38,089 nt of DNA, from NCBI GenBank assembly GCA_035448065.1, contig DAOTIG010000011.1, positions 1 to 38,089 on the forward strand, given 5' to 3'. Below are positions 7,774-17,342 of this stretch, piece after piece. Under the pieces are notes generated by a model. That model made no database searches. It worked only from the letters and a program-made list of their open reading frames with translations, and was not told the DNA's origin. The stretch's first letter is position 1. Each line of letters begins with the position of its first letter. This DNA is from Phosphoribacter sp035448065 (GTDB taxonomy: Bacteria > Actinomycetota > Actinomycetes > Actinomycetales > Dermatophilaceae). The position numbers and the translations under genes were made by a program.

Positions 7774-10700
7774 GTGTACGTCAAGAGCCTCACCCTCAAG
7801 GGCTTCAAGTCCTTCGCCTCGGCCACGACCCTGCGCCTCGAGCCGGGCATCACGTGCATCGTGGGCCCCAACGGCTCGGGCAAGTCCAACGTCGTCGACG
7901 CCCTCGCCTGGGTGATGGGGGAGCAGGGCGCCAAGAGCCTGCGCGGCGGGAAGATGGAGGACGTCATCTTCGCCGGCACGGCCGGCCGGGCCCCGCTCGG
8001 GCGGGCCGAGGTGGCGCTCACCATCGACAACACCGACGGGGCGCTGCCGATCGACTACACCGAGGTGACGATCAGCCGGACGATGTTCCGCAACGGCGGC
8101 TCGGAGTACGCCATCAACGGCACCGCCTGCCGCCTGCTCGACGTGCAGGAGCTGCTGTCCGACAGCGGCATCGGCCGCGAGATGCACGTCATCGTCGGGC
8201 AGGGGCAGCTCGACACCGTGTTGCGGGCGACCCCCGAGGAGCGCCGCGGCTTCATCGAGGAGGCCGCCGGCGTCCTCAAGCACCGCAAGCGCAAGGAGCG
8301 CGCGCTGCGCAAGCTCGAGGCGATGGAGGGCAACCTCACCCGGGTGCAGGACCTCACGACCGAGATCCGCCGCCAGCTCGGGCCGCTGGCCCGGCAGGCC
8401 GAGACCGCCCGCAGGGCCGGCGTCATCCAGGCCGAGGTGCGCGATGCCCGACTGCGGCTCATCGCCGACGACCTCGTCCAGCTCACCTCGACCCTCGAGC
8501 AGGAGGTCGCGGACGAGACCGCCCTGATTGCCCGGCGCACCGAGGTCGAGCAGGAGCTCGCCGGCCTGGGGCGCCGGCTGGTCGAGCTGGAGACCGAGGT
8601 CGAGGAGGCTCGTCCCGAGCTCGCCGCCGCGCAGGAGCGCTGGTTCGCGCTGAGCCGGCTCGTCGAGCGACTCACCGGTGTCGCCACGCTCGCCGGCGAG
8701 CGGGTGCGGCTGCTCGCCGACGACGAGGCGGCTGCCACCGGGCCGGGTGGCAGCGGCCCGACCCGTGACCCCGAGCAGCTGCGCGCCCAGGCCGCCGAGC
8801 TGCGGGCCCAGCACGAGGAGCTGCTCGCCGAGATCGCCACCGCATCGAGCGCGCTCACCGAGGCGGTCGCCGCCCGGTCCGAGGCCGAGAGCCGGTATGC
8901 CGCGGAGCAGCAGCGACTCGCCGCGCTCGTCCGCGCGGCGGCCGACCGCCGCGAGGGCCTCGCGACGCTCGCCGGCCAGGTGGCCGCGCGCGCCTCGCGG
9001 GTCGAGGCGGGGGAGGCCGAGATCGGCCGGCTCCGCGAGAGCGTCGCGGCCGCCCAAGCGCGCGCCGCGGCAGCCGAGCGGCAGTTCGCCGAGCTCGAGG
9101 CCGGCATCGCCGTCGACGAGGAGGGCGAGGAGGGGCTCGACGCGGCCTACGAGCAGGCGGCCGCGGTCGTCGACGCGCTGCAGCAGCAGGCCGAGACGCT
9201 GCGTGAGCAGCAGCGCACCGCCGATCGCGACCGGCAGTCCGCCACCGCCCGCGCCGACGCGCTCGAGCTCTCGCTCACCCGCAAGGACGGTGCGGCCGCC
9301 GTGCTCGCCGCCGCCGGCCCCGGGGCCGACGGGGCGCCGGGGGTGCTCGGCTCGGTGTCCGCCCTGGTGACGGTTCGGCCCGGCCACGAGGCCGCCGTCG
9401 CGGCAGCTCTCGGCTGGGCCGCCGACGCCGTCGCCGTGACCTCCGCGCACGAGGCCGCCCGCCAGGTCGCCGCCCTGCGTGCCGACGACGCCGGCCGGGC
9501 CGGCCTGCTCGTCGGCGCGACCGCCCGACCGGCCGACCCGAGCGACTGGCCGGCGTTGCCGGCCGGGTCGAGCTGGGCCAGGGACGTGGTGTCCTGCCCG
9601 GCGGAGCTGCGCCCGGCGGTCGAGCAGCTGCTCGACCGGGTGGCCCTCGTCGGCGACCCCGAGACCGCCGGCCGGTTGGCCGGCGAGGGGATCACCGCGG
9701 TCACCCCCGAGGGCGACGTCTTCGCCCCCGGGTGGGTCCGCGGCGGCAGCGGAGCCGCACCGAGCCTGCTGGAGATCCAGGCCGCGCTCGACGAGGCCCG
9801 CGCCCAGGCGACGACGGCGACCCAGGCCGCCGACCAGGCACGCTTCGCCCTCGCCGGGCTCGACGAGCAGCTTCGCGCTGCCACCGAGCAGGCCGAGGCC
9901 GCCCTCGACCGGCTGCACGACTCCGATGCCCGGATGGCCGCGGTCGGCGAGCAGCTCGGCGGCCTCGGCGCCGCCGTGCGCACCGCGAAGGCCGAGGCCG
10001 AGCGCACCGAGCGGGCCATCGCGACCGCGCTGGCCGCGCTCGAGGCCGACCGAGCCGCGCACACCGAGCTCACCGAGCGGCTGGCCGCCGCCCAGGCCAC
10101 CGCGCACGCCGACGACGCCGACCCCGACCCGACGACCCGCGACGAGCTCGACGCGGCGGCCACCGCCGCCCGGGCCCACGAGACCGAGGTCCGGCTCACC
10201 CTGCGCACCCGCGAGGAGCGGGCCCGGGCCTTGCACGACCGGGCCGAGGCGCTGGACGCGGCGGCCACCGCCGAGCTCGCCGCCCGCCAGCGCGAGGCCG
10301 CCCGCCGTGAGCGGCGGGCCCGCGAGGCCACCGTCGCGACCGCGGTGCGAGCGGGCGCGGCATACGCGCTGACCCGGCTACGCGCCAGCGCGAGCCGAGC
10401 CGACGAGCTGCGCCAGGCCGGCGAGTCGGCCCGGGCGACCCGCGAGGCTGCGCTGGCCCAGGTCCGCCGCGAGCTCGGCGGGCTGCAGGAGCAGCTGCGC
10501 GAGCTCACCGACTCGGTCCACCGCGACGAGGTGGCCCGCGCCCAACAGCGGCTGCGGATCGAGACCCTGCAGACGCGCGCCGTCGACGAGCTCGGCATCG
10601 ACCCCGAGACCCTCGTCGCCGAGTTCGGCCCGCACCAGCCGGTGCCCGCGACGCCGGACCCCGACCGGCCCGACGACGAGCTGCCCGAGCCGGCGCCCTA

Positions 10701-11370
10701 CGAGCGCGAGGTCCAGGAGAAGCGGCTGCGCAGCGCCGAGCGCAAGCTCTCGGCGCTCGGGCGGGTCAACCCGCTCGCGCTCGAGGAGTATGCCGCCCTC
10801 GAGGAGCGGCATACCTTCCTCACCACCCAGCTCGAGGACCTCAAGGCGAGCAAGCGCGACCTGCTCGACATCGTCCGCGAGGTCGACGAGCGGGTCCAGC
10901 AGGCCTTCGCCGAGGCCTTCGCCGACACGGCCGTGCAGTTCGAGCAGGTCTTCGCGCGGCTCTTCCCCGGTGGCGAGGGGCGGCTCACCCTCACCGACCC
11001 CGACCACCTGCTCACCACCGGCCTCGAGGTCGAGGCCCGGCCGCCGGGCAAGAAGATCAAGCGGCTGTCGCTGCTGTCCGGTGGCGAGCGCTCGCTGGTG
11101 GCCGTGGCGCTGCTCGTCGCCATCTTCAAGGCCCGGCCCAGCCCCTTCTACATCATGGACGAGGTCGAGGCGGCTCTCGACGACGCCAACCTGGGCCGGC
11201 TCATCACGCTCTTCGAGGAGCTGCGCGACTCCAGCCAGCTCATCGTCATCACCCACCAGAAGAAGACGATGGAGATCGCCGACGCCCTCTACGGCGTGAC
11301 GATGCGCGGTGACGGGGTGACGACGGTCGTGTCCCAGCGGATGCGGGACGTGGCCGCCTCACCGGTGTGA
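7774..11370 (+). CDS. smc: Chromosome segregation protein SMC
   Basis: SMC dimers with ScpA and ScpB form the ATP-dependent ring that organises and segregates the chromosome. The 1198-residue length is typical. The N-terminal head opens VYVKSLTLKGFKSFASA with Walker A GPNGSGKS at residues 31-38. Two long Ala/Glu/Arg-rich coiled coils flank a hinge at roughly residues 520-670. The C-terminal head holds LSGGERS at about 1101-1107 and the Walker B segment FYIMDEVEAALDD around 1126-1138. The GTG at 7774 matches the family N-terminus although the open frame extends upstream. It stands alone between two membrane-protein genes. Confidence 0.97.
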   Translation: MYVKSLTLKGFKSFASATTLRLEPGITCIVGPNGSGKSNVVDALAWVMGEQGAKSLRGGKMEDVIFAGTAGRAPLGRAEVALTIDNTDGALPIDYTEVTISRTMFRNGGSEYAINGTACRLLDVQELLSDSGIGREMHVIVGQGQLDTVLRATPEERRGFIEEAAGVLKHRKRKERALRKLEAMEGNLTRVQDLTTEIRRQLGPLARQAETARRAGVIQAEVRDARLRLIADDLVQLTSTLEQEVADETALIARRTEVEQELAGLGRRLVELETEVEEARPELAAAQERWFALSRLVERLTGVATLAGERVRLLADDEAAATGPGGSGPTRDPEQLRAQAAELRAQHEELLAEIATASSALTEAVAARSEAESRYAAEQQRLAALVRAAADRREGLATLAGQVAARASRVEAGEAEIGRLRESVAAAQARAAAAERQFAELEAGIAVDEEGEEGLDAAYEQAAAVVDALQQQAETLREQQRTADRDRQSATARADALELSLTRKDGAAAVLAAAGPGADGAPGVLGSVSALVTVRPGHEAAVAAALGWAADAVAVTSAHEAARQVAALRADDAGRAGLLVGATARPADPSDWPALPAGSSWARDVVSCPAELRPAVEQLLDRVALVGDPETAGRLAGEGITAVTPEGDVFAPGWVRGGSGAAPSLLEIQAALDEARAQATTATQAADQARFALAGLDEQLRAATEQAEAALDRLHDSDARMAAVGEQLGGLGAAVRTAKAEAERTERAIATALAALEADRAAHTELTERLAAAQATAHADDADPDPTTRDELDAAATAARAHETEVRLTLRTREERARALHDRAEALDAAATAELAARQREAARRERRAREATVATAVRAGAAYALTRLRASASRADELRQAGESARATREAALAQVRRELGGLQEQLRELTDSVHRDEVARAQQRLRIETLQTRAVDELGIDPETLVAEFGPHQPVPATPDPDRPDDELPEPAPYEREVQEKRLRSAERKLSALGRVNPLALEEYAALEERHTFLTTQLEDLKASKRDLLDIVREVDERVQQAFAEAFADTAVQFEQVFARLFPGGEGRLTLTDPDHLLTTGLEVEARPPGKKIKRLSLLSGGERSLVAVALLVAIFKARPSPFYIMDEVEAALDDANLGRLITLFEELRDSSQLIVITHQKKTMEIADALYGVTMRGDGVTTVVSQRMRDVAASPV

Positions 11371-11396
11371 CCCCGAAGGTGTGAGACCCTGGAGGC

Positions 11397-11633
11397 ATGG
11401 GTCCGGTCGTCCTCGCCATGCTCGTCCTGCTCGCCATCGGCATCGCCGTGGTGCTGCTCGTCGCCGTCCCGGCGCGCCGCGAGGGCCGTGAGGTGCTCAC
11501 CGCCCACGGTGAGGACGTCGTGGCCCGGGTCAAGGAGCGCACCGAGACCGTGGCCGAGGCCACCCGCGAGCGCACCGAGGATCTGCTGGCCACCGCCAAG
11601 GACAAGGTCGGCGACCGGCTGCCCGGACGCTGA
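11397..11633 (+). CDS. Small single-span membrane protein
   Basis: This 78-residue protein has one N-terminal membrane helix (residues 4-25, LAMLVLLAIGIAVVLLVAV) followed by a charged helical cytoplasmic tail (VKERTETVAEATRERTEDLL). No family is recognised. A GACCCT hexamer ends six bases before the ATG, hinting at a leaderless start; the GGAGG directly before the ATG is too close to be a normal ribosome site. Small proteins like this occur after smc in related Actinobacteria. The gene converges on the IclR gene, with 4 bases between their stops and no room for a separate terminator. Confidence 0.7.
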   Translation: MGPVVLAMLVLLAIGIAVVLLVAVPARREGREVLTAHGEDVVARVKERTETVAEATRERTEDLLATAKDKVGDRLPGR

Positions 11634-11637
11634 GCGC

Positions 11638-12336
11638 TCAGAGCTCGGCAGCGAGCGCCTGCGCCTCGGCGACGACCGGAGCCGCGACTGCCTCCAGCGC
11701 ACCGTCGCCGGCGAAGACGACGGCGATGGCGGCGCGGCATACCCCGCGGGCGTCGATGACCGGGGCGGCGACGGCCCGGAAGCCCTCGATGACCTCGCTC
11801 GTGCTCATCCCCCACCCCCGGGCGCGGGCCTCGGCCACCTCCGGGCGCTCACCGGGCAGTGGTGCCTCTCCTGCAAGCAGCGCGATGCCGGGCGCCCCGC
11901 GGTCGACGGGATGGCGCAGCCCGGGCCGATAGCTCACGTGGGCGGCGGCCGCGGGCGGCTCGACGACCTCGACGGTCACCGCCTCGTCGTGATGGCGCAC
12001 GACGAGGAAGGCCGTCTTGTCGGTCGCGACCGCCAGGCGCAACAGGTGTGGGCCGGCGAGCGCGCGTAGCGTCGGGGTGAACCGGCCGGCGAGAACGGCC
12101 AGCCCGGCGCCCGGCTGATAGCGGCCCTGCTCGTCGCGGGTGAGCAGCCCGTGCTCGGCGAGGGTGCGCAACATCCGATAGGCGATCGACCGGTGCATCC
12201 CCACCTCGCGGGCCACCTCGGCCACGGTGAGCGGATGCGTCGCCTCGGCGACGTGCTCGAGCACCCGCAGCCCCCGGTCCAGGGTCTGAGACGGGGGAGA
12301 CGTGCCAGGTCTCGATTCCGTGACAAGCGTTGCCAT
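11638..12336 (-). CDS. IclR family transcriptional regulator
   Basis: The 232-residue protein has an N-terminal winged helix-turn-helix (QTLDRGLRVLEHVAE, then PLTVAEVAREVGMHRSIAYR, residues about 17-55) and a C-terminal IclR effector domain ending with FRAVAAPVIDARGVCRAAIAV. IclR proteins respond to small carboxylic or aromatic metabolites and usually control neighbouring catabolic genes. It is divergent from the ABC transporter, with 195 bases between them that contain a good inverted repeat. This suggests it controls the transporter-MBL-monooxygenase genes and itself. The effector is unknown. Its codon GTA in GVCRA lies inside a GTATGCCG motif. Confidence 0.93.
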   Translation of the reverse strand: MATLVTESRPGTSPPSQTLDRGLRVLEHVAEATHPLTVAEVAREVGMHRSIAYRMLRTLAEHGLLTRDEQGRYQPGAGLAVLAGRFTPTLRALAGPHLLRLAVATDKTAFLVVRHHDEAVTVEVVEPPAAAAHVSYRPGLRHPVDRGAPGIALLAGEAPLPGERPEVAEARARGWGMSTSEVIEGFRAVAAPVIDARGVCRAAIAVVFAGDGALEAVAAPVVAEAQALAAEL

Positions 12337-12371
12337 GTCACCTGCCTCGCTCTAGAGTGGCGTGACTCCCA

Positions 12372-12393
12372 TATCGAACAACGGTGTCCGATA
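12372..12393. promoter_or_regulatory. Candidate IclR operator (inverted repeat)
   Basis: TATCGAAC (12372-12379) and GTCCGATA (12386-12393) form an inverted repeat with one mismatch in eight across a six-base spacer. It lies in the AT-richer part of the divergent intergenic region, where an autoregulated IclR protein would bind. A further GAAC lies at 12397-12400. Confidence 0.5.
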
Positions 12394-12531
12394 ATAGAAC
12401 GTCGGAGCCAGGACGAACGATACGCCGTCCGAGGCCGTTGCGCGAGAGCGGGATCATCGGGAACCACGCGGCGGCGCAGGAGAGGCGTCGTCGTCGGCAG
12501 ACAAGATCGACAACAGCCTTCAGGAGGCGAC

Positions 12532-13734
12532 ATGCAGCGGCGCATGCGAATGATCTCGCTCGGACTGGCACTCGGACTCGCCACCACGTCGCTGGCCGCC
12601 TGCGCCGAGAACAAGGGCGGCAGCACGACGCCCGGCGCGACCGGCGGCGGCGGCGGCAGCGCCGCGGCAGGCGACATCAAGATCGGTGTCGTCCTCGACA
12701 TCACCGGCGCCGGCGCGAGCCTCGGCGTCCCGGAGCGGCAGACCATCGAGATGCTCGCCGAGCAGGTCAACGCGGCCGGCGGCATCAACGGTCGCAAGGT
12801 CAAGCTCTTCGTCGAGGACAACCAGTCCAAGGAGGACGTGGCCGCGACGGCCACCAACAAGCTGATCAACACCGAGAAGGTCGACATCCTCCTCGGTGCC
12901 TCCCGGACCGGGCCGAGCCTGGCCATGCGCCCGATCGCCGAGAAGGCCGAGATCCCGATGATCTCGCTCGCGGCGAACGCCAAGATCGTCGACGGCTCCA
13001 AGTGGGTCTTCAAGACCGCCCAGAACGACCGGGTGGTGCTCGAGAAGATGGTCGACGACATGAAGGCCAAGAACATCAAGAAGGTCGCCGTCGCCCGCGA
13101 CGCCTCCGGCTTCGGCGAGGGCATCCCGGAGATGCTCGCCGAGGTGGGCAAGGCTGCCGGCATCGAGGTCGTCAAGGTCGAGAAGTTCGCCCCTGACGCC
13201 ACCGACTTCACCTCGCAGATCACCAACCTGCGCTCGGCCAACCCCGAGGCGGTGCTCATCTGGGGCATCCCGCCGGCCGCCGGCCTGGGCCAGAAGGCCG
13301 CCAAGCAGCTCGGCGTCACCGTGCCGATCTACCAGTCGCACGGCATCGGCAACCAGGCCTTCCTCGACACCGCGTCCGAGTCGGCCAACGGCGTCCTCGC
13401 CCCCCTCGGCCGCATGCTCGTCGCCGACCAGCTCAAGGCCGACGACCCGCAGAAGCCGGTCGTCACGAAGTTCATCGCCGACTTCAAGGCCAAGTACAAC
13501 GCCAACCCGTCGACCTTCGCCGGGCACGCCTACGACGGCTTCATGATCGCCGTCGAGTCGCTCAAGAAGGCCGGCACCGACAAGGTCAAGCTGCGCGACG
13601 CCATCGAGCAGACCAGCAAGTGGCCGGGCGTCAGCGGCGTCTTCACGATGACCCCGACCGACCACTCGGGCCTGACCAAGGACGCCCTGGTCATGGTGAC
13701 GGTGGACAACAAGGCCTGGAAGCTCGCGGGCTGA
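12532..13734 (+). CDS. ABC transporter substrate-binding lipoprotein, branched-chain amino acid type
   Basis: The 400-residue protein carries a lipoprotein signal: RR-rich start, hydrophobic core, and lipobox LAAC with C24 as the lipidated cysteine. A Gly-rich linker follows. The mature part begins IKIGVVLDITGAGASLG and has the LivK-type two-lobed periplasmic-binding fold (family PBP1, with ASRTGPSLAMRPIAE and FAGHAYDGFMIAVESL). Such proteins bind branched-chain amino acids, amides, urea or aromatic acids. The ATG at 12532 has AGGAGG four bases upstream; two in-frame ATGs at 12544 and 12550 are alternatives. It heads the transporter operon. Neighbouring oxidative genes suggest a non-amino-acid ligand. 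Confidence 0.93.
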   Translation: MQRRMRMISLGLALGLATTSLAACAENKGGSTTPGATGGGGGSAAAGDIKIGVVLDITGAGASLGVPERQTIEMLAEQVNAAGGINGRKVKLFVEDNQSKEDVAATATNKLINTEKVDILLGASRTGPSLAMRPIAEKAEIPMISLAANAKIVDGSKWVFKTAQNDRVVLEKMVDDMKAKNIKKVAVARDASGFGEGIPEMLAEVGKAAGIEVVKVEKFAPDATDFTSQITNLRSANPEAVLIWGIPPAAGLGQKAAKQLGVTVPIYQSHGIGNQAFLDTASESANGVLAPLGRMLVADQLKADDPQKPVVTKFIADFKAKYNANPSTFAGHAYDGFMIAVESLKKAGTDKVKLRDAIEQTSKWPGVSGVFTMTPTDHSGLTKDALVMVTVDNKAWKLAG

Positions 13735-13741
13735 TCCACCG

Positions 13742-14611
13742 ATGACCGACCTTCTCCAGCTGGTCTTCGCCGGGCTGGCGCAGGGGGCCGTCTACGTGTT
13801 GGTGGCGCTCGGCTTCGTCGCCATCTTCTCGGTGCGCGAGATCGTCAACCTGGTCCAGGGCGAGTATGCCGCCCTGGCCGGGTTGGCGGCCGTGAGCGCC
13901 GTGGCCGCGGGCCTGCCGCTGCTCGTCGCCGCCGTGATCGTCGTCCCCCTCGTCATGGGCTTCGCCGTCCTGCTCGAGCGACTCACGATCGCGCCGATCA
14001 AGCACATGACGCCCCTGACGTCGATCATCCTCACCCTCGGTGTGTCCACCGCGGTGAAGGCGGTCATGCTCCTGCTCTGGGGTCCGGAGGCCAAGAGCCT
14101 GCCGAACTTCCCAGGCTCGGACTTCTTCCTCGGTGGGGTGAGCATCCGCAGCCAGGAGCTGTGGATCCTCGGCATCTCCGCCGTCGTCGGCTATGCCGTC
14201 ATCTGGTTCTACGAGCACACCGTCCGGGGCAAGTCGCTGCGGGCCTGCGCCGAGCAGCCCGTGGCGGCTCGCCTCGTCGGCATCTCGCCGCGGACCGCGA
14301 CGGTCGTCGCCTTCGCCATCGCCGGGCTCGTCGGCGCGGTGGCGGGAGTGGTCGGCAGCCCGATCTACCTCTCGTCGTGGACCAGTGGCCTCACCCTCGG
14401 GCTCAAGGGCTTCGTCGCAGCCACCCTCGGCGGGCTCACCTCGCTGCGGGTCGCCATGCTCGGCGGCCTGGGCCTGGGCATCCTCGAGAACCTCGTCGCC
14501 GGCTACCTGTCCTCCGGCTATCGCGACGCGGTTGCCTTCGTCGTGCTCGTGCTCGTGCTGCTCTTCAAGCCGCACGGCCTGGCCGGCAAGCCCACGGCGG
14601 TGCGGGTATGA
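13742..14611 (+). CDS. Branched-chain-type ABC transporter permease, LivH class
   Basis: The 289-residue integral membrane protein has about eight hydrophobic spans and typical LivH features: LAQGAVYVLVALGFVAIFSV near the N-terminus and GKSLRACAEQPVAARLVGIS in the cytoplasmic coupling region. It forms half of the transport channel together with the LivM domain of the next gene. It starts seven bases after the binding-protein stop and its stop overlaps the next ATG (ATGA), so expression is coupled. Confidence 0.94.
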   Translation: MTDLLQLVFAGLAQGAVYVLVALGFVAIFSVREIVNLVQGEYAALAGLAAVSAVAAGLPLLVAAVIVVPLVMGFAVLLERLTIAPIKHMTPLTSIILTLGVSTAVKAVMLLLWGPEAKSLPNFPGSDFFLGGVSIRSQELWILGISAVVGYAVIWFYEHTVRGKSLRACAEQPVAARLVGISPRTATVVAFAIAGLVGAVAGVVGSPIYLSSWTSGLTLGLKGFVAATLGGLTSLRVAMLGGLGLGILENLVAGYLSSGYRDAVAFVVLVLVLLFKPHGLAGKPTAVRV

Positions 14612-16524
14612 ACCCCGTGCTCAAGCGGCAGCTGCCCTTCGTGGCGCTGCTCGTCGTGCTGGCCAGCTTCCCGCTGTGGGCCCCGCACGCCGCGGTCGAC
14701 GTCGGTGTCTACGCGCTCATCTACGGGCTCGCCGCCATCGGCCTGTCCCTGCTCATGGGGCTGGCCGGCCAGGTCAGCCTCGGGCACGCGGCCTTCCTCG
14801 CCGTCGGCGCGTACACCCAGGCGGTGCTCGTCACCAAGGCCAACCTGCCGTTCCTGCTCGCCGCGCCGATCTCGGTCGTCGCGGCGATGATCGTGGCGCT
14901 GCTCGTCGGCCTGCCGCTGCTGCGGCTGCGCGGGCACTTCCTGGCCCTGGCCACCCTCGGCCTCGGCATCATCGTCACGGTCATCGTCACCGAGTCGGAG
15001 GCGCTCGGGGCCACGTCGGGCATCTTCGGCATCCCGAGCATCGAGCTCGGCGGGCGCACCTACGACACCGCCGAGGAGGCCTTCTGGCTGCTCACCCCGG
15101 TCGTCGTCATCGGCCTGTGGCTCGCGGTCAACCTCGTGCACAGCCGCACCGGCCGGGCGCTCTCGGCGGTCAACGACTCCGAGGTCGCAGCCGAGTGCCT
15201 CGGCGTCGACACCTTCGCGCTGCGGCTGCGGGTCTTCGTGCTGTCCGCCGGGTATGCCGGCCTGGCCGGCGTGTTCTACGCGCACTACCTGTCGATCGTC
15301 AACCCGGCCGCCTCGCACTTCGAGGTGTCCGTGCGACTGCTGCTCATGGTCGTGCTCGGTGGGCTGGGCACGGTCTGGGGCGCGGTCACCGGCGCGGTCG
15401 GGGTCACCCTGCTCGACGAGGGCCTGCGCACCGTCATCCCGCAGCTCATCCCGGGGGCCAAGGGCGAGGTCTCGCTCATCGGCTTCGGCGTCGTGCTCGT
15501 CCTCGTCATCATCCTCATGCCCGGTGGCCTGGCCCAGCTGTGGCAGCGCCTGCGCAGGCGGATGACGCCCAACCCGACGATGCCCGGCCAGCACGAGCAC
15601 GAGGTGAGCCGCGACGAGCAGCGCGCGCTGCTCGACGAGTCGCTGCAGGTGCTGGCCCGCTCCGACCACGAGCCGCCGGGCACGACGATCCTGCAGATCC
15701 GCGGGCTGACCAAGCGCTACGGCGGGGTCACCGCCCTCAACGACCTCAACCTGGACATCCACGCGGGCGAGATCGTCGCGCTCATCGGGCCCAACGGCGC
15801 CGGCAAGACGACGGCCTTCAACATGATCACCGGCGTGCTGCCCCCGACCGAGGGCTCGGTCGTCCTGCACGGCAAGGAGGTCGCCGGCAAGCGGCCGCAC
15901 GTCGCTGCCGCCCTCGGTGCCACGCGCACCTTCCAGAACCTGCAGACCTTCAAGAGCACCTCGGTGATCGGCAACGTCAAGGTCGCCCGGCACCTGCGCT
16001 CCACGGCGGGCCTGCTGCGTGGGATGGTGCTGGCCGACCGGGCCGAGGAGCGGCACATCGACGCCGCCGCGCAAGCGGCCGTCGACGCGATGGCGCTCAC
16101 CCCGCTCGCCGACCACCCGATCGCCGACCTCGCCTTCGGCAAGCAGCGCCAGGTCGAGGTGGCCCGCGCGCTGGCCCTCGAGCCGTCGCTGCTGCTGCTC
16201 GACGAGCCGATGGCCGGGCTGTCCGGCCCCGAGCGCGACAGCCTCTCCTGGCTGCTGCGCCGTGTCAAGGACACCGGCGTGACGATCGTCCTCGTCGAGC
16301 ACGATGTCGCCGCGGTCATGGCCCTCGCCGACCGGGTCGCCGTCCTCGACGACGGCAAGCTCATCGCGCTGGGCACCCCCGCCGAGGTGCAGAACGACCC
16401 CGCGGTCATCGCGGCATACCTCGGCACCGACGACGAGGCGACCAAGGCCGTCGAGGCGGCTGCGGAGCGCACCGAGGCGGAGGTCGCCGACGAGCTGACC
16501 CAGGTCGAGGAGGGCGCCCGATGA
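14608..16524 (+). CDS. Fused LivM permease and LivG ATPase of the ABC importer
   Basis: This 638-residue protein joins two subunits normally made separately. Residues 1 to about 320 are a LivM permease (YGLAAIGLSLLMGLAGQVSL and later hydrophobic spans). After a hydrophilic linker (about 325-365) comes a LivG ATPase with Walker A GPNGAGKT at 394-401, a LivG-type signature AFGKQRQVEVARAL near 509, and Walker B LLLLDEP near 530. The fusion fixes a 1:1 ratio of permease and ATPase. The start overlaps the LivH stop and the stop overlaps the LivF start, each by four bases. Single-chain LivM-LivG fusions are known in Actinobacteria. Confidence 0.93.
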   Translation: MNPVLKRQLPFVALLVVLASFPLWAPHAAVDVGVYALIYGLAAIGLSLLMGLAGQVSLGHAAFLAVGAYTQAVLVTKANLPFLLAAPISVVAAMIVALLVGLPLLRLRGHFLALATLGLGIIVTVIVTESEALGATSGIFGIPSIELGGRTYDTAEEAFWLLTPVVVIGLWLAVNLVHSRTGRALSAVNDSEVAAECLGVDTFALRLRVFVLSAGYAGLAGVFYAHYLSIVNPAASHFEVSVRLLLMVVLGGLGTVWGAVTGAVGVTLLDEGLRTVIPQLIPGAKGEVSLIGFGVVLVLVIILMPGGLAQLWQRLRRRMTPNPTMPGQHEHEVSRDEQRALLDESLQVLARSDHEPPGTTILQIRGLTKRYGGVTALNDLNLDIHAGEIVALIGPNGAGKTTAFNMITGVLPPTEGSVVLHGKEVAGKRPHVAAALGATRTFQNLQTFKSTSVIGNVKVARHLRSTAGLLRGMVLADRAEERHIDAAAQAAVDAMALTPLADHPIADLAFGKQRQVEVARALALEPSLLLLDEPMAGLSGPERDSLSWLLRRVKDTGVTIVLVEHDVAAVMALADRVAVLDDGKLIALGTPAEVQNDPAVIAAYLGTDDEATKAVEAAAERTEAEVADELTQVEEGAR

Positions 16525-17315
16525 GCCGCCAGCCGATGGGCCTGACCGTCACCGGGATGGACGCGGCCTACGACCGACTGCAGGTGCTGCGTGGGGTGAG
16601 CCTGTCGGTCGCCCCCGGCGAGCTGCTCGCCGTCGTCGGCTCCAACGGCGCCGGCAAGACGACGATCCTGCGCTCGGTCTCCGGCCTGCTGCGCCCGACC
16701 GCCGGCACCGTGCGGCTCGGTGACATCGACATCACCACGGCCGGTGCCGAGCGGATCGCCGCCCTGGGCCTGGCCCACGTGCCCGAGAACCGACTCGTCT
16801 TCCCCACCCTGTCGGTCGAGGACAACCTCGTCCTCGGCGGCTACGTCCGGCGCAAGGACGGCGGCTACGCCGAGCGCCGCGAGGGCGCCCTCGCGCTCTT
16901 CCCGCGACTGCGGGACCGGATCGGGCTGCCGGCCGGGGCCCTCTCGGGCGGCGAGCAGCAGATGCTCGCCATGGCCCGGGCGCTGATGAGCGACCCCTCG
17001 GTCATCATCCTCGACGAGCCCAGCCTCGGCCTGGCCCCCAAGGTCGTCGGCGAGATCATCGCCGCGCTGGCCCACCTGCGCGACGACCGCGGCCTGGCCG
17101 TGCTGCTCGTCGAGCAGAACGTCCGCGCCGCCTTCAAGGTCGCCGACCGGGTCCTCGTCATGGACCGGGGCTCGGTCGTCGCCGAGGGCACGCCGGCCGA
17201 CCTCGCCTCCGACGAGCGAGTGCGGGCGGCATACCTTGGGGGTGGGAGCACCTCCTCAAGCGGCGTGGCCGCGCCCGTCCCGACGCCCTCCTCTCCGCCC
17301 GCACGAGAACACTGA
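16521..17315 (+). CDS. Branched-chain-type ABC transporter ATPase, LivF class
   Basis: The 264-residue ATPase has Walker A GSNGAGKT at residues 40-47, signature LSGGEQQ at 141-147 and Walker B IILDEP at 162-167, with the switch histidine position occupied by Q in LLVEQN as usual in LivF. It pairs with the ATPase half of the fused upstream protein. A low-complexity Ser/Pro tail follows residue 240 and is probably disordered. The ATG overlaps the preceding stop by four bases. It completes a full importer encoded by four genes. Confidence 0.94.
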   Translation: MSRQPMGLTVTGMDAAYDRLQVLRGVSLSVAPGELLAVVGSNGAGKTTILRSVSGLLRPTAGTVRLGDIDITTAGAERIAALGLAHVPENRLVFPTLSVEDNLVLGGYVRRKDGGYAERREGALALFPRLRDRIGLPAGALSGGEQQMLAMARALMSDPSVIILDEPSLGLAPKVVGEIIAALAHLRDDRGLAVLLVEQNVRAAFKVADRVLVMDRGSVVAEGTPADLASDERVRAAYLGGGSTSSSGVAAPVPTPSSPPAREH

Positions 17316-17342
17316 AACCGACTGCAGCACAAAGGATCCACG

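Noticed and set aside
7633..10236. Long - strand open frame opposite smc
   Set aside because: It mirrors the SMC coding sequence, has no recognisable domain and low-complexity composition.
14518..16302. Long - strand open frame opposite the fused permease-ATPase
   Set aside because: Asp/Gln/Arg-rich shadow of a confirmed transporter gene.
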